From Pseudomonas baetica (GTDB lineage: Bacteria; Pseudomonadota; Gammaproteobacteria; Pseudomonadales; Pseudomonadaceae), in NCBI RefSeq assembly GCF_019733355.1, contig NZ_JAIHLQ010000015.1, forward strand, positions 1-64,000: DNA of 64,000 nt, given 5' to 3'. This document shows, piece by piece, positions 51,914 to 62,964 of this stretch (positions within the stretch are counted from its first letter, which is position 1; each line of letters starts with the position of its first letter). The position numbers were made by a program, and so were the translations under genes. The notes beneath the pieces are model-generated. The model did not search any database, had not been told where the DNA came from, and saw only the letters and a list, made by a program, of their open reading frames with translations.

Positions 51914-53724
51914 ATGATCGCTTGCCTGCGGCTGTTCACTGCCCTTTGCCTCGCTGCCTTGTTGGCGGCTTGCGCCAGCTCCCCTTCCTCCAGCCTTGGC
52001 GAACTTCCACGGACTCCGGATGCCAGCATCGAGCAAATGCTCGAACAGGCTACCCAAGCTAAAACCCCGGAAAAAGCTGCCCTGTTGCGCCTGAGCGCGG
52101 CAGATCTGGCTTATCGCCAGGGCAATGCCGGACAGTCCGCGCAGATCCTGCAACAAGTGCCACTGGAGCAACTCAAGCCAGGCCAGCAGATTTTCGCCAG
52201 CACCCTGGCAGCGGAACTGGCCATGACGCGCAATCAGCCAAAAGCGGCGCTGACCGCTCTGAGCCATCCGAGCCTGCAACATTTGGGTGAAATGCCGGAA
52301 GATCAGCAGATACGCACCGGCACCGTGCACGCCCGCGCCCTGGAAGCCGATGGCCAGACGCTCGCAGCTGCCCGCGAGCGCGTTTTTATCGCCCCGATGC
52401 TGCAAGGTGAAGCCGCCAGCAAGAACCACGAAGCCATCTGGACCCTGATTGCCTCGCTGCCGACCGATCAACTGCAACCCAACACCACCGACGATCTCGG
52501 CGGCTGGATGGGACTGGCGCTGGCCGTAAAAACCGCCGGCACTCTGGAACAACAGCAAGCCGCCATCGACACTTGGCGCGCGCAAAATCCAAAGCATCCG
52601 GCCGCCATCAAGCTGCCATTGCCACTGGCCAAACTCAAGGAGCTGACCAGCCAGCCCCTGAGCAAAATCGCTCTGCTGCTGCCACAAGATGGCCAATTGG
52701 CTGCTGTCGGCAAAGCGCTACGCGAAGGCTTCATGGCTGCGCACTATCAGGCTCAACAGGCCGGGCAGAAGCCGCCAGCCATCGAGTTCTACGACAGCAC
52801 GAAACTGACCTCGATGGATGAGTTCTACCGCAAGGCTCAAGCCGATGGCGTGCAACTGGTGGTCGGACCGCTGGAGAAACCCCTGGTCAAACAACTGAGC
52901 ACTCGCCCACAACTGCCGATTACCACCCTGGCGCTGAACTACAGCGAAGGCGATCAAGGTCCGGCGCAGCTGTTCCAGTTTGGTCTGGCTGCTGAAGACG
53001 AAGCCCGCGAAGTGTCTCGCCGCGCCCGCGCCGACGGCCTGCACCGCGCCGCAATCATGGTGCCGAAAGGTGAATGGGGCGACCGCGTAATGCGCGCATT
53101 CAGCCAGGATTGGCAAGCCAATGGCGGCAGCGTTGTCGCCATCGAGCACATTGATCAACCTGTGCAACTGGCTCAGCAGATCGCTGATATGTTCCGACTG
53201 CGTCAGAGCGAAGCGCGCGCCAAGAGCCTGCAAAATGCTGCCGGCACCAACGTAGCCGCACAGCCGTCGCGCAGTCAGGACATCGAATTCATCTTCCTCG
53301 CCTCGACACCACAACAGGCACAGCAGATCAAGCCGACCCTGAACTTCCAGTACGCTGGTGACGTTCCAGTCTATGCGACCTCCCATGTGTACAGCGCCAG
53401 CGGCGATGTGAACCAGTACAACGACATGAACGGCATTCGCTTCTGCGAAACCCCATGGCTGCTGGAAACCAGTGATCCGCTGCGCCAACAAGTCACAGCG
53501 CAGTGGCCGCAAGCGGCCGGCAGCCTGGGGCGTCTGTACGCCATGGGCGTTGACGCTTACCGTCTGGCACCGCGCCTGGGCCAACTCAAAGCCCTGCCGG
53601 ACAGCCGCATCGAAGGCCAGTCGGGCAGCCTTGGCATGACCCAGACTCAACGCGTTGTGCGTCAGTTGCCTTGGGCGCAGTTCGTCAATGGTCAGGTCCA
53701 ACGTCTGCCGGATACCCCGCGCTG

Positions 53725-53725
<1 letters not shown>
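51914..53725 (+). CDS. lpoA: Penicillin-binding protein activator LpoA (outer-membrane lipoprotein)
   Basis: 603 residues. Lipoprotein signal with lipobox LLAAC (C20). N-terminal helical TPR-like part (about 40-240) and C-terminal periplasmic-binding-protein-like domain (about 255-580, starting KIALLLPQDGQLAAVGKALREGF). LpoA reaches from the outer membrane through the wall to stimulate the synthase PBP1a. It opens the row lpoA-yraN-gmhA-BON, an order shared with many gammaproteobacteria. Confidence 0.95.
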
Positions 53726-55357
<1,632 letters not shown>

Positions 55358-55375
55358 CACCTGCACTGCAGGTAA

Positions 55376-55409
55376 TAAAAAAGGCGATCCTTGCGGATCG
55401 CCTTTTTTT
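55376..55409. terminator. Bidirectional terminator
   Basis: Stem AAAAAAGGCGATCC / GGATCGCCTTTTTT around TTGC. Ends the lpoA-BON transcript on the + strand and the sspAB transcript on the - strand; the sspB stop lies at its right edge. Confidence 0.92.
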
Positions 55410-55821
55410 ATTTCACCACTTTCAGACTTGGCCGACCGCTTGGGCGCGGTGGCTCGCTGTCCGGTGGCGGCAGGTCGTCCTCCGGCTCGATATCGCCTTC
55501 GTCATCCGTCGGCGATTCGAGGTCGAACACCATGCCCTGCCCGTTCTCCCGGGCGTAGATGCCCAGAATCGCACTGATCGGCACATACAGACTGTGCGGC
55601 ACACCACCGAAGCGACCCTCGAAGGTCACCACGTCGTTATCCATGTGCAGATGGCGCACAGCACTCGGCGAGATGTTCAGGACAATCTGCCCGTCACTGG
55701 CGAAACCCTGCGGTACCTGCACCGCTGGGTATTCGGAATTGACCAGCATGTGCGGGGTGCAATCGTTATCAACAATCCACTCGTAGAGCGCGCGGACCAG
55801 ATAAGGTCGACTGGAGTTCAT
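55408..55821 (-). CDS. sspB: ClpXP specificity-enhancing factor SspB
   Basis: 137 residues. The N-terminal substrate-binding domain (RPYLVRALYEWIVDNDCTPHMLVN, GQIVLNISPSAVRHL) is followed by an acidic linker and the C-terminal ClpX-docking tail RPSLKVVK. Delivers ssrA-tagged proteins to ClpXP. 16 bp after sspA. Confidence 0.97.
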   Translation of the reverse strand: MNSSRPYLVRALYEWIVDNDCTPHMLVNSEYPAVQVPQGFASDGQIVLNISPSAVRHLHMDNDVVTFEGRFGGVPHSLYVPISAILGIYARENGQGMVFDLESPTDDEGDIEPEDDLPPPDSEPPRPSGRPSLKVVK

Positions 55822-55837
55822 AGCGGCTCCTTAAGCC

Positions 55838-56455
55838 TTAGCGCATATCGCGTTCGACGCCAGACAGACTCGCCTGGAAAGCCTCACGCGCAAACTGGCG
55901 CTCCATATAATCAAGCAGCGGCTTGGCTGGCCGCGGCAGTTCAATACCCAGAATCGGCAAACGCCAGAGTATTGGCAATAGGCAGCAATCCACCAGACTT
56001 TGTTCCTCGCTGAGGAAAAACGGCTTGTCAGCGAACAGCGGCGACACGCCTGTCAGGCTTTCACGCAATTCCTTACGCGCCACGACTCGCGCGGCTTCCT
56101 TGGCTTTCGGATCCAGGATCAGATCCACCAGACCACACCAGTCACGCTGAATACGGTGAATCAGCAGACGGCTGTTGGCACGCGCCACCGGATAAACCGG
56201 CATCAACGGCGGGTGCGGGTAACGCTCATCCAGATATTCCATCACCACGGTCGACTCCCACAACGCCAGGTCACGATCGACCAGCGTGGGCAGACTTCCG
56301 TAAGGGTTCACCTCAATCAGTTTAGGCGGCTGACGACCAGCTTCCACATAAATGATCTCGGCGCTGACACCCTTCTCTGCAAGTACGATGCGCACTCGGT
56401 GGGAATAGTGGTCGGCGGGGTCGGAGTAACAGGCCAACCGATTGGTCACGCCCAT
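55838..56455 (-). CDS. sspA: Stringent starvation protein A
   Basis: GST-fold protein that binds RNA polymerase and affects virulence and acid tolerance in other bacteria. 205 residues; thioredoxin-like N-terminal half ([58 protein letters not shown]) and helical C-terminal half. It lacks the usual GST catalytic serine/tyrosine context. Starts 148 bp after petC, beyond a terminator-like hairpin. Confidence 0.96.
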   Translation of the reverse strand: MGVTNRLACYSDPADHYSHRVRIVLAEKGVSAEIIYVEAGRQPPKLIEVNPYGSLPTLVDRDLALWESTVVMEYLDERYPHPPLMPVYPVARANSRLLIHRIQRDWCGLVDLILDPKAKEAARVVARKELRESLTGVSPLFADKPFFLSEEQSLVDCCLLPILWRLPILGIELPRPAKPLLDYMERQFAREAFQASLSGVERDMR

Positions 56456-56498
56456 GGCGATCCTCCTCGCTTGTTGAAATTGTCGGAACCGGAAAAAC

Positions 56499-56577
56499 GC
56501 GCGCGCCCAGAGGGCGCCTCCCGCAACACCTGGCAGGCCAGACGTTGCGCTATCGGAGACGCCCTTGGGCGCGCGCG
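56499..56577 (-). terminator. Long stem-loop between petC and sspA, probable terminator
   Basis: Arms CGCGCGCGCCCAGAGGGCG (from 56499) and CGCCCTTGGGCGCGCGCG (to 56577) pair almost perfectly over about 23 bp, with a smaller inner stem GCAAC / GTTGC. On the - strand a run of five T follows directly. It should separate the petABC and sspAB transcripts, partly or fully. Confidence 0.72.
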
Positions 56578-56602
56578 ATTAACAGCAATGCTTGAAGCGT
56601 TA

Positions 56603-57382
56603 TCAGTGCACGTCTTTCCAGTATTCACGCTTGAGCAGGTAGGCGAACACAAAGAAGAACGCCAAGTAGAGCAAAACGTAAGTACCGATGCGCTGATGTT
56701 GCAGCTTAACCGGGTTAGCCGAGTAAGCCAGGAAGGTTACCAGATTCTTGACCTTCTCATCGAACTGCTCTTCATTCAGAGCACCCGACTTCGGCACGAT
56801 GGTCAGTTGATCGCACGCTTCATGAGTCAAAGGCGTACCGGTCAACGGATCATATTGCTTCTTGCCGTCTTCGACGATCTGCACCTGCTTGCAGCCCACG
56901 ACCTGACGACCTTGCAGGCCGACCAGCACGTTAGGCATACCGACGTTCGGGAAGACCTTGTTGTTCACGCCCCATGGACGCGCAGGATCTTCATAGAACG
57001 ACTTCAGATAACCGTAGAGCCAGTCAGTACCCCGAACGCGAGCGACCAAAGTCAGATCCGGTGGCGCAGCGCCGAACCAGGTCTTGGCATCAGCGGGCTG
57101 CATGCCGATGCTCATGTGATCGCCAATCTTGGCACCCGTGAATACCAGTTTCTCCAGCATCACATCGTGGGGAATACCGAGGTCATCGGCGACCCGCTCG
57201 TAACGCTGGAACTTGGCACTGTGGCAACCCATGCAATAGTTGGCGAACGTGCGCGCGCCATCTTGCAGGGCTGCTTTATCGGAAACGTCGATGTCGACGT
57301 TTTCCAGCTCAGGACCGTGCTCGGCGGCGAAAGACAACACAGGCAAAGCAACAAGAATCAGTGCAGCGAATAATTTTTTCAT
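56603..57382 (-). CDS. petC: Cytochrome c1 of the bc1 complex
   Basis: 259 residues. Signal peptide (MKKLFAALILVALPVLSFA), covalent haem site CMGCH in ANYCMGCHSAKFQR, the methionine-ligand region near HMSIGMQPADAKTWFG, and a C-terminal membrane anchor (GTYVLLYLAFFFVFAYLLK). Takes electrons from the Rieske protein to soluble cytochrome c in the periplasm. TGATG overlap with petB. Confidence 0.97.
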   Translation of the reverse strand: MKKLFAALILVALPVLSFAAEHGPELENVDIDVSDKAALQDGARTFANYCMGCHSAKFQRYERVADDLGIPHDVMLEKLVFTGAKIGDHMSIGMQPADAKTWFGAAPPDLTLVARVRGTDWLYGYLKSFYEDPARPWGVNNKVFPNVGMPNVLVGLQGRQVVGCKQVQIVEDGKKQYDPLTGTPLTHEACDQLTIVPKSGALNEEQFDEKVKNLVTFLAYSANPVKLQHQRIGTYVLLYLAFFFVFAYLLKREYWKDVH

Positions 57383-58596
57383 CAGCCAGTCACCCTTTCC
57401 GGAACCGGTTTGGTCTTCTCGAGCCGGGTGTAGAACGGCATCAGAATGAAGTAGGCGAAATACAGGAAGGTGCAGACCTGCGACAGCAACGTCAGAGTCG
57501 GTGTCGGGGCTTTCACGCCAGTCCAGCCAAGCAGCACAAAACAGACACAGAAAACCAGAAGCCAGATTTTGCTCAACCAGCCCTTATAGCGCATCGACTT
57601 GACCGGACTTCGGTCAAGCCAAGGCAGGACAAACAGCAAAGCGATAGAAGCACCCATCGCGATCACGCCCATAAGCTTGTCCGGAATCGCCCGCAAAATC
57701 GCGTAAAAAGGCGTGAAGTACCAGACCGGAGCAATGTGTTCAGGCGTCTTGAAGGCGTTAGCCACTTCAAAGTTCGGCTTCTCGAGGAAATAACCACCCA
57801 TTTCCGGGAAAAAGAACACGATCGTGCAGAAGATGAACAGGAACACGACCACGCCGACAATATCTTTCACGGTGTAGTACGGGTGGAACGCAATGCCATC
57901 CAGCGGGATACCGTTTTCGTCTTTATGCTTCTTGATATCGACGCCGTCAGGGTTGTTCGAACCGACTTCGTGCAGCGCCAGGATGTGCAGCACCACCAGA
58001 CCGAGAATCACGATCGGCAGGGCCACAACGTGCAAGGCAAAGAAACGGTTCAGGGTGATCCCGGAGATCAGGTAGTCACCACGAATCCATTGCGTCAGGT
58101 CGTTACCGATGACTGGAATCGCGCCGAACAACGAGATGATCACCTGGGCACCCCAATAGGACATCTGGCCCCATGGCAGCAGATACCCCATGAAGGCTTC
58201 AGCCATCAGCGCCAGGTAGATCAGCATGCCGAACACCCAGACCAGCTCACGCGGCTTCTGATACGAACCGTAGAGCAAGCCTCGGAACATGTGCAGATAG
58301 ACCACGATGAAGAACGCCGAAGCACCTGTGGAGTGCAGCAAACGCAGGATCGAGCCGTACTCGACGTCACGCATGATGTATTCGACGGAAGCGAACGCTT
58401 CTTCTGCCGACGGGGTGTAGCTCATCGTCAGCCAGACACCGGTGACGATCTGGTTAACCAGAACCAGCAGCGCCAAGGAGCCGAAGAAATAGAAGAAGTT
58501 GAAGTTTTTTGGCGCGTAATACTTGCTGAGATGGTCTTCCCACATCTTGGTGGCGGGGAAGCGCGCATCAACCCAATCCATGAACTTGCTCATCAC
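57382..58596 (-). CDS. petB: Cytochrome b of the bc1 complex
   Basis: 404 residues with eight membrane helices and the four haem histidines in paired helices (HSTGASAFFIVVYLHMFRGL and FALHVVALPIVILGLVVLHILALH). The Qo-site motif PEWY-like region appears as APVWYFTPFYAILRAIPDK, a known proteobacterial variant (PVWY). Oxidises ubiquinol. Overlaps petA by 4 bp. Confidence 0.98.
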   Translation of the reverse strand: MMSKFMDWVDARFPATKMWEDHLSKYYAPKNFNFFYFFGSLALLVLVNQIVTGVWLTMSYTPSAEEAFASVEYIMRDVEYGSILRLLHSTGASAFFIVVYLHMFRGLLYGSYQKPRELVWVFGMLIYLALMAEAFMGYLLPWGQMSYWGAQVIISLFGAIPVIGNDLTQWIRGDYLISGITLNRFFALHVVALPIVILGLVVLHILALHEVGSNNPDGVDIKKHKDENGIPLDGIAFHPYYTVKDIVGVVVFLFIFCTIVFFFPEMGGYFLEKPNFEVANAFKTPEHIAPVWYFTPFYAILRAIPDKLMGVIAMGASIALLFVLPWLDRSPVKSMRYKGWLSKIWLLVFCVCFVLLGWTGVKAPTPTLTLLSQVCTFLYFAYFILMPFYTRLEKTKPVPERVTG

Positions 58597-59186
58597 GCTT
58601 TCTCCGTATCGATGCCAATGACAATCAGGTCATCAGTCTCATAGGAATGCGGGGGAACTGGCAGATTCAAAGGCGCAGGTTGCGACTTGTAGACGCGGCC
58701 AGCCAGGTCGTAACGGGAACCATGGCAAGGGCAGAAATAACCGCCTACCCAATCTTTGCCCAGATCCGCAGGCGCCACTTCGGGACGGAAGGTCGGCGAG
58801 CAACCCAGGTGCGTACAGATCCCGATCACCAGCAGGATTTGCGGCTTGATGGAACGTACTTCCGGGTCGACATAGGTGGGTTGCGTGGAGTTTTTGGAGG
58901 TCGGATCGGAGAGCTGCCCCTCGATCTTTTTAAGATTCCCCAGGATTTCCTCGGTACGGCGGACAATGAACACCGGCTGACCGCGCCATTCAGCAATCAT
59001 CTGCTGTCCTGGCTCGATTTTGCTGACATTCACTTTCACCGGTGCACCAGCGGCTTTCGCCTTGGCACTGGGAAACCATGACCCCACGAACGGGACCGCA
59101 GCCCCCACCGCTCCTGCAGCACCCACCACGGATGTGGCTGCTACCAAGAAGCGACGCCGGCCTGCATTCACGCCGTCATTGCTCAT
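58593..59186 (-). CDS. petA: Rieske iron-sulfur protein
   Basis: 197 residues. Twin-arginine signal/anchor (GRRRFLVAATSVVGAAGAVG), then the Rieske cluster motifs CTHLGCSP and CPCHGSRYD (two Cys and two His ligands). It carries electrons from ubiquinol to cytochrome c1. First gene of petABC. Confidence 0.98.
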   Translation of the reverse strand: MSNDGVNAGRRRFLVAATSVVGAAGAVGAAVPFVGSWFPSAKAKAAGAPVKVNVSKIEPGQQMIAEWRGQPVFIVRRTEEILGNLKKIEGQLSDPTSKNSTQPTYVDPEVRSIKPQILLVIGICTHLGCSPTFRPEVAPADLGKDWVGGYFCPCHGSRYDLAGRVYKSQPAPLNLPVPPHSYETDDLIVIGIDTEKA

Positions 59187-59334
59187 TCAGTCCTCTCCCA
59201 TCAGCTTTGTGGCCTGTTAAATCAGGCATCTACTAAATAAATCAATGTTACTTATAAAAATTTTGCCGAGATGGTAATGAAAAGCCCCAGTTCTGACAAG
59301 GGAATTACCCGGAGCTCTCACCCTCAAGCCTTGT

Positions 59335-59363
59335 AGTATAGGGGGTCTACGAATGTGGCAAGT
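59335..59363 (-). promoter_or_regulatory. Possible petABC promoter
   Basis: On the - strand a good -10 box TATACT (59340-59335) lies about 150 bp upstream of petA. The -35 region is poor: TTGCCA is present but only 15 bases away. Given as a candidate only. Confidence 0.4.
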
Positions 59364-59392
59364 TGTCACAGCGCAATTCTTTGATAAATCGC

Positions 59393-59440
59393 AGGCATAA
59401 AAAAACGCCCGGTTCCGCGAGGAATCGGGCGTTCTTTTTG
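59393..59440. terminator. Bidirectional terminator between rpsI and petA
   Basis: Stem AACGCCCGGTTCC / GGAATCGGGCGTT around GCGA, with A7 before and T5 after. Ends the rplM-rpsI transcript on the - strand. Confidence 0.9.
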
Positions 59441-59455
59441 AACGTGGAAGCGGAA

Positions 59456-59848
59456 TTAACGCTTCGAGTACTGCGGACGCTTACGCGCTTTACGCAGACC
59501 AACTTTCTTACGTTCAACTTCACGGGCGTCGCGAGTAACGAAGCCAGCTTTGCGCAGAGCGCCACGCAGGGTTTCGTCGTAGTCCATCAGAGCGCGAGTG
59601 ATACCGTGGCGGATTGCGCCAGCTTGACCACTTACACCACCGCCGATCACGGTGACGTAGATGTCGAACTTCTCGACAGTCTCAGTCAGCTCCAGCGGCT
59701 GACGAACTACCATGCGGGCAGTTTCGCGACCGAAGAAGTTTTCCAGCGAACGGTTGTTGATGGAAATTTGACCAGTACCCGGACGCAGGAAAACGCGTGC
59801 GGTTGCGGTCTTGCGACGGCCAGTGCCGTAATTTTGAGTCGCCGACAT
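59456..59848 (-). CDS. rpsI: 30S ribosomal protein S9
   Basis: 130 residues, starting [21 protein letters not shown] and ending in the invariant basic tail [12 protein letters not shown], whose last residues contact P-site tRNA. 14 bp after rplM. Confidence 0.99.
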   Translation of the reverse strand: MSATQNYGTGRRKTATARVFLRPGTGQISINNRSLENFFGRETARMVVRQPLELTETVEKFDIYVTVIGGGVSGQAGAIRHGITRALMDYDETLRGALRKAGFVTRDAREVERKKVGLRKARKRPQYSKR

Positions 59849-59862
59849 AATGTACTATTCCG

Positions 59863-60291
59863 TTAAAACTTCAGTTCTTGGGGCTGCTGAGCAGTATGTG
59901 GGTGTGCAGCGCCCGCATAGACTTTCAGCTTACGGTACATGTCGCGACCCAGTGGGTTTTTAGGCAGCATGCCTTTAACCGCGGTCTCGATCACGCGCTC
60001 AGGGGCTTTGGCGATCAGCTTTTCAAAGTTGATCGACTTGATGCCGCCCGGGAAACCGGAGTGGGAGTAGTACATTTTGTCAGTGGTTTTAGCACCGGTA
60101 ACACGAATCTGCTCAGCGTTGATTACGACGATGTAGTCGCCGGTGTCAACGTGAGGAGTGTACTCAGGCTTGTGCTTGCCACGCAGACGGCTCGCGATTT
60201 CGGTGGCCAGACGACCCAGGGTCTGACCAGCAGCGTCGACGACAAACCAGTCGCGCTTTACTGTTTCCGGTTTAGCAGTAAAAGTTTTCAT
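59863..60291 (-). CDS. rplM: 50S ribosomal protein L13
   Basis: 142 residues; [36 protein letters not shown] and [24 protein letters not shown] are diagnostic. First gene of the L13-S9 operon. Confidence 0.99.
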   Translation of the reverse strand: MKTFTAKPETVKRDWFVVDAAGQTLGRLATEIASRLRGKHKPEYTPHVDTGDYIVVINAEQIRVTGAKTTDKMYYSHSGFPGGIKSINFEKLIAKAPERVIETAVKGMLPKNPLGRDMYRKLKVYAGAAHPHTAQQPQELKF

Positions 60292-60332
60292 TCTTTATAG
60301 CCTCAGGGGCCGCCCTGTAAATTAGACGGCGG

Positions 60333-60361
60333 ATCTTACTGAATAGTGCGTACTTTGACAA
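60333..60361 (-). promoter_or_regulatory. Sigma-70 promoter of rplM-rpsI
   Basis: On the - strand: -35 TTGTCA (60361-60356), a 17-base spacer, -10 TAAGAT (60338-60333), about 40 bp before the rplM ATG. Consensus-like spacing and sequence. Confidence 0.7.
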
Positions 60362-60536
60362 GTCAAAGGCAGCCGGATACAGACGCTTTCGGGGGCTCGG
60401 GTCGGCGCGTCCGTTCAACGGCAAGATTCTTCGGCGGCGGCGCATCACTTCCACTGCAGAAAGAGGTCGGCAATTATGCAGATTGCGAAAAATATTTCAA
60501 CCTGCTTTTATGATTGTTTTGCCCAAGGAGCACCCG

Positions 60537-61577
60537 ATGGACTATCGCCAGCTAGGCCGTACCGACCTGAACGTGAGTGCAATCTGCCTCGGCACCATGA
60601 CCTGGGGCGAGCAAAACACTGAAGCTGAAGCCTTCGCCCAGATCGAACGGGCCAAGGAAGCCGGGATCAATTTCATTGACACCGCCGAGATGTACCCGGT
60701 GCCGCCGAAAGCCGACACCTACGCCACCACCGAGCGTTACATCGGCAATTACTTCAAAAGTCGCGGCGATCGTGCCGACTGGATCCTCGCCAGCAAAATC
60801 GCAGGCCCGGGCAACACCATCGACTATATCCGCGACAAAAACCTGCGCCACAACCGTCAGCACATCACCGCAGCGGTGGACGCTAGCCTCAAGCGCCTCC
60901 AGACCGATTACATCGATTTGTATCAATTGCACTGGCCAGAGCGCAGCACCAACTTTTTCGGACAACTGGGCTACAAACACAAGATCGAAGCCAACCTGAC
61001 ACCTCTGGAGGACACCCTCGAAGCACTCGACGAACAGGTAAAGGCTGGCAAAATTCGCCACATCGGCCTGTCCAACGAAACGCCCTGGGGCACCATGCGT
61101 TTCCTGGCGCTGGCCGAAGCCCGTGGCTGGCCGCGCGCGGTGTCGATCCAGAATCCCTACAACCTGCTCAACCGCAGCTTTGAAGTAGGCCTGGCGGAAA
61201 TCGCCATCCGCGAACAGTGCGGCTTGCTCGCCTATTCGCCGCTGGCGTTCGGCTTTTTGTCGGGCAAGTACGAAGGTGGTGCACGTCCGCCGAAAGGCCG
61301 TCTGAGCCTTTACAGCCGCTTCAGCCGCTATTTCAACGCGCAATCGGAGGCCGCGTGCACCCGTTATGTGGCGCTAGCCCGTGAACACGGTCTGGACCCG
61401 GCGCAGATGGCTTTGGCGTTCGTGACCCAGCAACCATTCGTCACCAGCAACATCATTGGTGCGACGACGCTTGAGCAACTGGACAGCAACATTGCCAGTT
61501 TTGATCTGAAGCTTTCGGATGACGTGCTGGAGGGGATTGAGGCGATTCATAAGGATCACCCCAACCCTGCACCGTGA
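60537..61577 (+). CDS. Aldo-keto reductase (Tas-like)
   Basis: 346 residues from the ATG at 60537, which has AAGGAG eight bases upstream. The AKR tetrad is present: Asp and Tyr in FIDTAEMYPVPP, Lys in WILASKIAGPG, His in YQLHWPERSTNFFGQ. The NADPH-binding end is NIIGATTLEQLDSN. Closest in form to E. coli Tas, an NADP(H)-dependent reductase of unknown natural substrate. Single gene, followed by a REP pair. Confidence 0.93.
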   Translation: MDYRQLGRTDLNVSAICLGTMTWGEQNTEAEAFAQIERAKEAGINFIDTAEMYPVPPKADTYATTERYIGNYFKSRGDRADWILASKIAGPGNTIDYIRDKNLRHNRQHITAAVDASLKRLQTDYIDLYQLHWPERSTNFFGQLGYKHKIEANLTPLEDTLEALDEQVKAGKIRHIGLSNETPWGTMRFLALAEARGWPRAVSIQNPYNLLNRSFEVGLAEIAIREQCGLLAYSPLAFGFLSGKYEGGARPPKGRLSLYSRFSRYFNAQSEAACTRYVALAREHGLDPAQMALAFVTQQPFVTSNIIGATTLEQLDSNIASFDLKLSDDVLEGIEAIHKDHPNPAP

Positions 61578-61590
61578 TCGGTAGATAAAC

Positions 61591-61661
61591 CGCCTTCGCG
61601 AGCAAGCGCGCTCCCACAAGTGATCCCCTTACCTGTGGGAGCGCGCTTGCTCGCGAAGAGG
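61591..61661. repeat. Inverted pair of REP elements (second variant)
   Basis: Left unit 61591-61619 (contains TTCGCGAGCAAGCGCGCTCC) and right unit 61633-61661 (contains GGAGCGCGCTTGCTCGCGAA) are reverse complements about 13 bp apart. The core GCGAGCAAGCGCGCTCCCAC differs from that of the pair at 24285, so two REP variants are present. It lies between convergent genes and could also work as a terminator. Confidence 0.88.
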
Positions 61662-61681
61662 CCCGCCAAGTCACCCTAAGT

Positions 61682-62818
61682 TCAAAGCGACCGCGCAATG
61701 ATCTCCTTCATGATTTCATTGGTGCCGGCATAAATCCGCTGCACGCGCGCATCCGCCCACGCCCGGGCCACCGGGTATTCCCACATGAAGCCGTAACCGC
61801 CATGCAACTGCACGCACTCGTCGAGTACCTTGCATTGCAGGTCCGTGCCCCAGTACTTGGCCATCGCTGCCGTCGGCACGTCGAGTTTGCCTTGCAGATG
61901 CAGCTCCAGACACTTATCGACAAACACCCGTCCGATCTGAATCTCCGTGGCCATTTCCGCCAGTTTGAATCGAGTGTTCTGGAAGTCGGCAATCGCCTTG
62001 CCGAACGCCTTGCGATCACGGGTGTAATCGAGCGTCCATTGCAGCGCAGCTTCAGCTGAGGCCAGGCCACCGATCGCCACGGTCAGACGTTCCTGCGGTA
62101 GTTCCTGCATCAGATAAGCAAACCCTGCGCCGGCCTGACCCAGCAGGTTTTCTTTCGGCACACGCACGTCCTGAAAGAACAATTGCGACGTGTCCTGCGC
62201 CTTCATTCCGACCTTCTCCAGGCGCTTGCCCTTGTCGAAACCTGGCGTGTTCGCCTCGACCAGAAACAGGCTGGTGCCTTTGGCGCCGGCCTTCGGATCG
62301 GTCTTGGCGACAACGATAACCAGATCGGCAAGAAAGCCATTGGTGATGAATGTCTTGGAGCCGTTGATCACATACTCGTCACCGTCGAGCACGGCCGTGG
62401 TCTTGACCCCTTGCAGGTCGGAACCGGCGCCCGGCTCAGTCATAGCGATAGCCGTGACCATCTCACCCGACACCAGTTTCGGCAGGTACTTGTGCTTCAG
62501 CGCTTCGCTGCCGTAATGCAGGATATACGGCGCGACGATGTCCGAATGCAGTGAAAAACCGATCCCGGTCAGGCCCAACCTACCGACTTCTTCGATCACC
62601 ACGGTGCTGTAAAGAAAGTCCGCCCCCAGCCCGCCGTATTCCTCAGGTAGATGCGAGCAGAGCATCCCAGCCTCCCCTGCCTTGTTCCACAGTTTGCGGT
62701 CGATATAGCCCTGTTTCTCCCACTGCGCATGAAACGGCACCGCCTCTTTTTCGAGGAATGTTCGTACGCTGTCGCGGAACAATTCGTGCTCGGAGCTGAA
62801 CAAGGTTCTGGGAATCAT
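61682..62818 (-). CDS. Acyl-CoA dehydrogenase
   Basis: FAD enzyme for the first step of beta-oxidation. 378 residues from the ATG at 62818. Conserved MTEPGAGSDLQGVKT, TFITNGFLADL, DYTRDRKAFGKAIADFQ, LQCKVLDECVQLHGGYGFMWEYP and IYAGTNEIMKEIIARSL. At the usual medium-chain base position (IYEGT) there is Ala, while E243 in PQERL aligns with the base of isovaleryl-/long-chain types. This points to branched or long-chain substrates. It is divergent from the AraC-type regulator. Confidence 0.94.
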   Translation of the reverse strand: MIPRTLFSSEHELFRDSVRTFLEKEAVPFHAQWEKQGYIDRKLWNKAGEAGMLCSHLPEEYGGLGADFLYSTVVIEEVGRLGLTGIGFSLHSDIVAPYILHYGSEALKHKYLPKLVSGEMVTAIAMTEPGAGSDLQGVKTTAVLDGDEYVINGSKTFITNGFLADLVIVVAKTDPKAGAKGTSLFLVEANTPGFDKGKRLEKVGMKAQDTSQLFFQDVRVPKENLLGQAGAGFAYLMQELPQERLTVAIGGLASAEAALQWTLDYTRDRKAFGKAIADFQNTRFKLAEMATEIQIGRVFVDKCLELHLQGKLDVPTAAMAKYWGTDLQCKVLDECVQLHGGYGFMWEYPVARAWADARVQRIYAGTNEIMKEIIARSL

Positions 62819-62964
62819 GCGGCACCTTTCTTTGTTATTGGAGGGATACACCCTTCAGAGACTAAGCCTCCCCTCCGACACAGGACACTGGACACATCCG
62901 ACAAAAAATAAGACGATCCAGCCGTCTGGTGACCACTTTCCCTTATAAAAACAAAAGTTGAATT

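Noticed and set aside
60272..60454. Short - strand frame upstream of rplM
   Set aside because: It spans the rplM promoter and leader; basic composition without any recognised domain.
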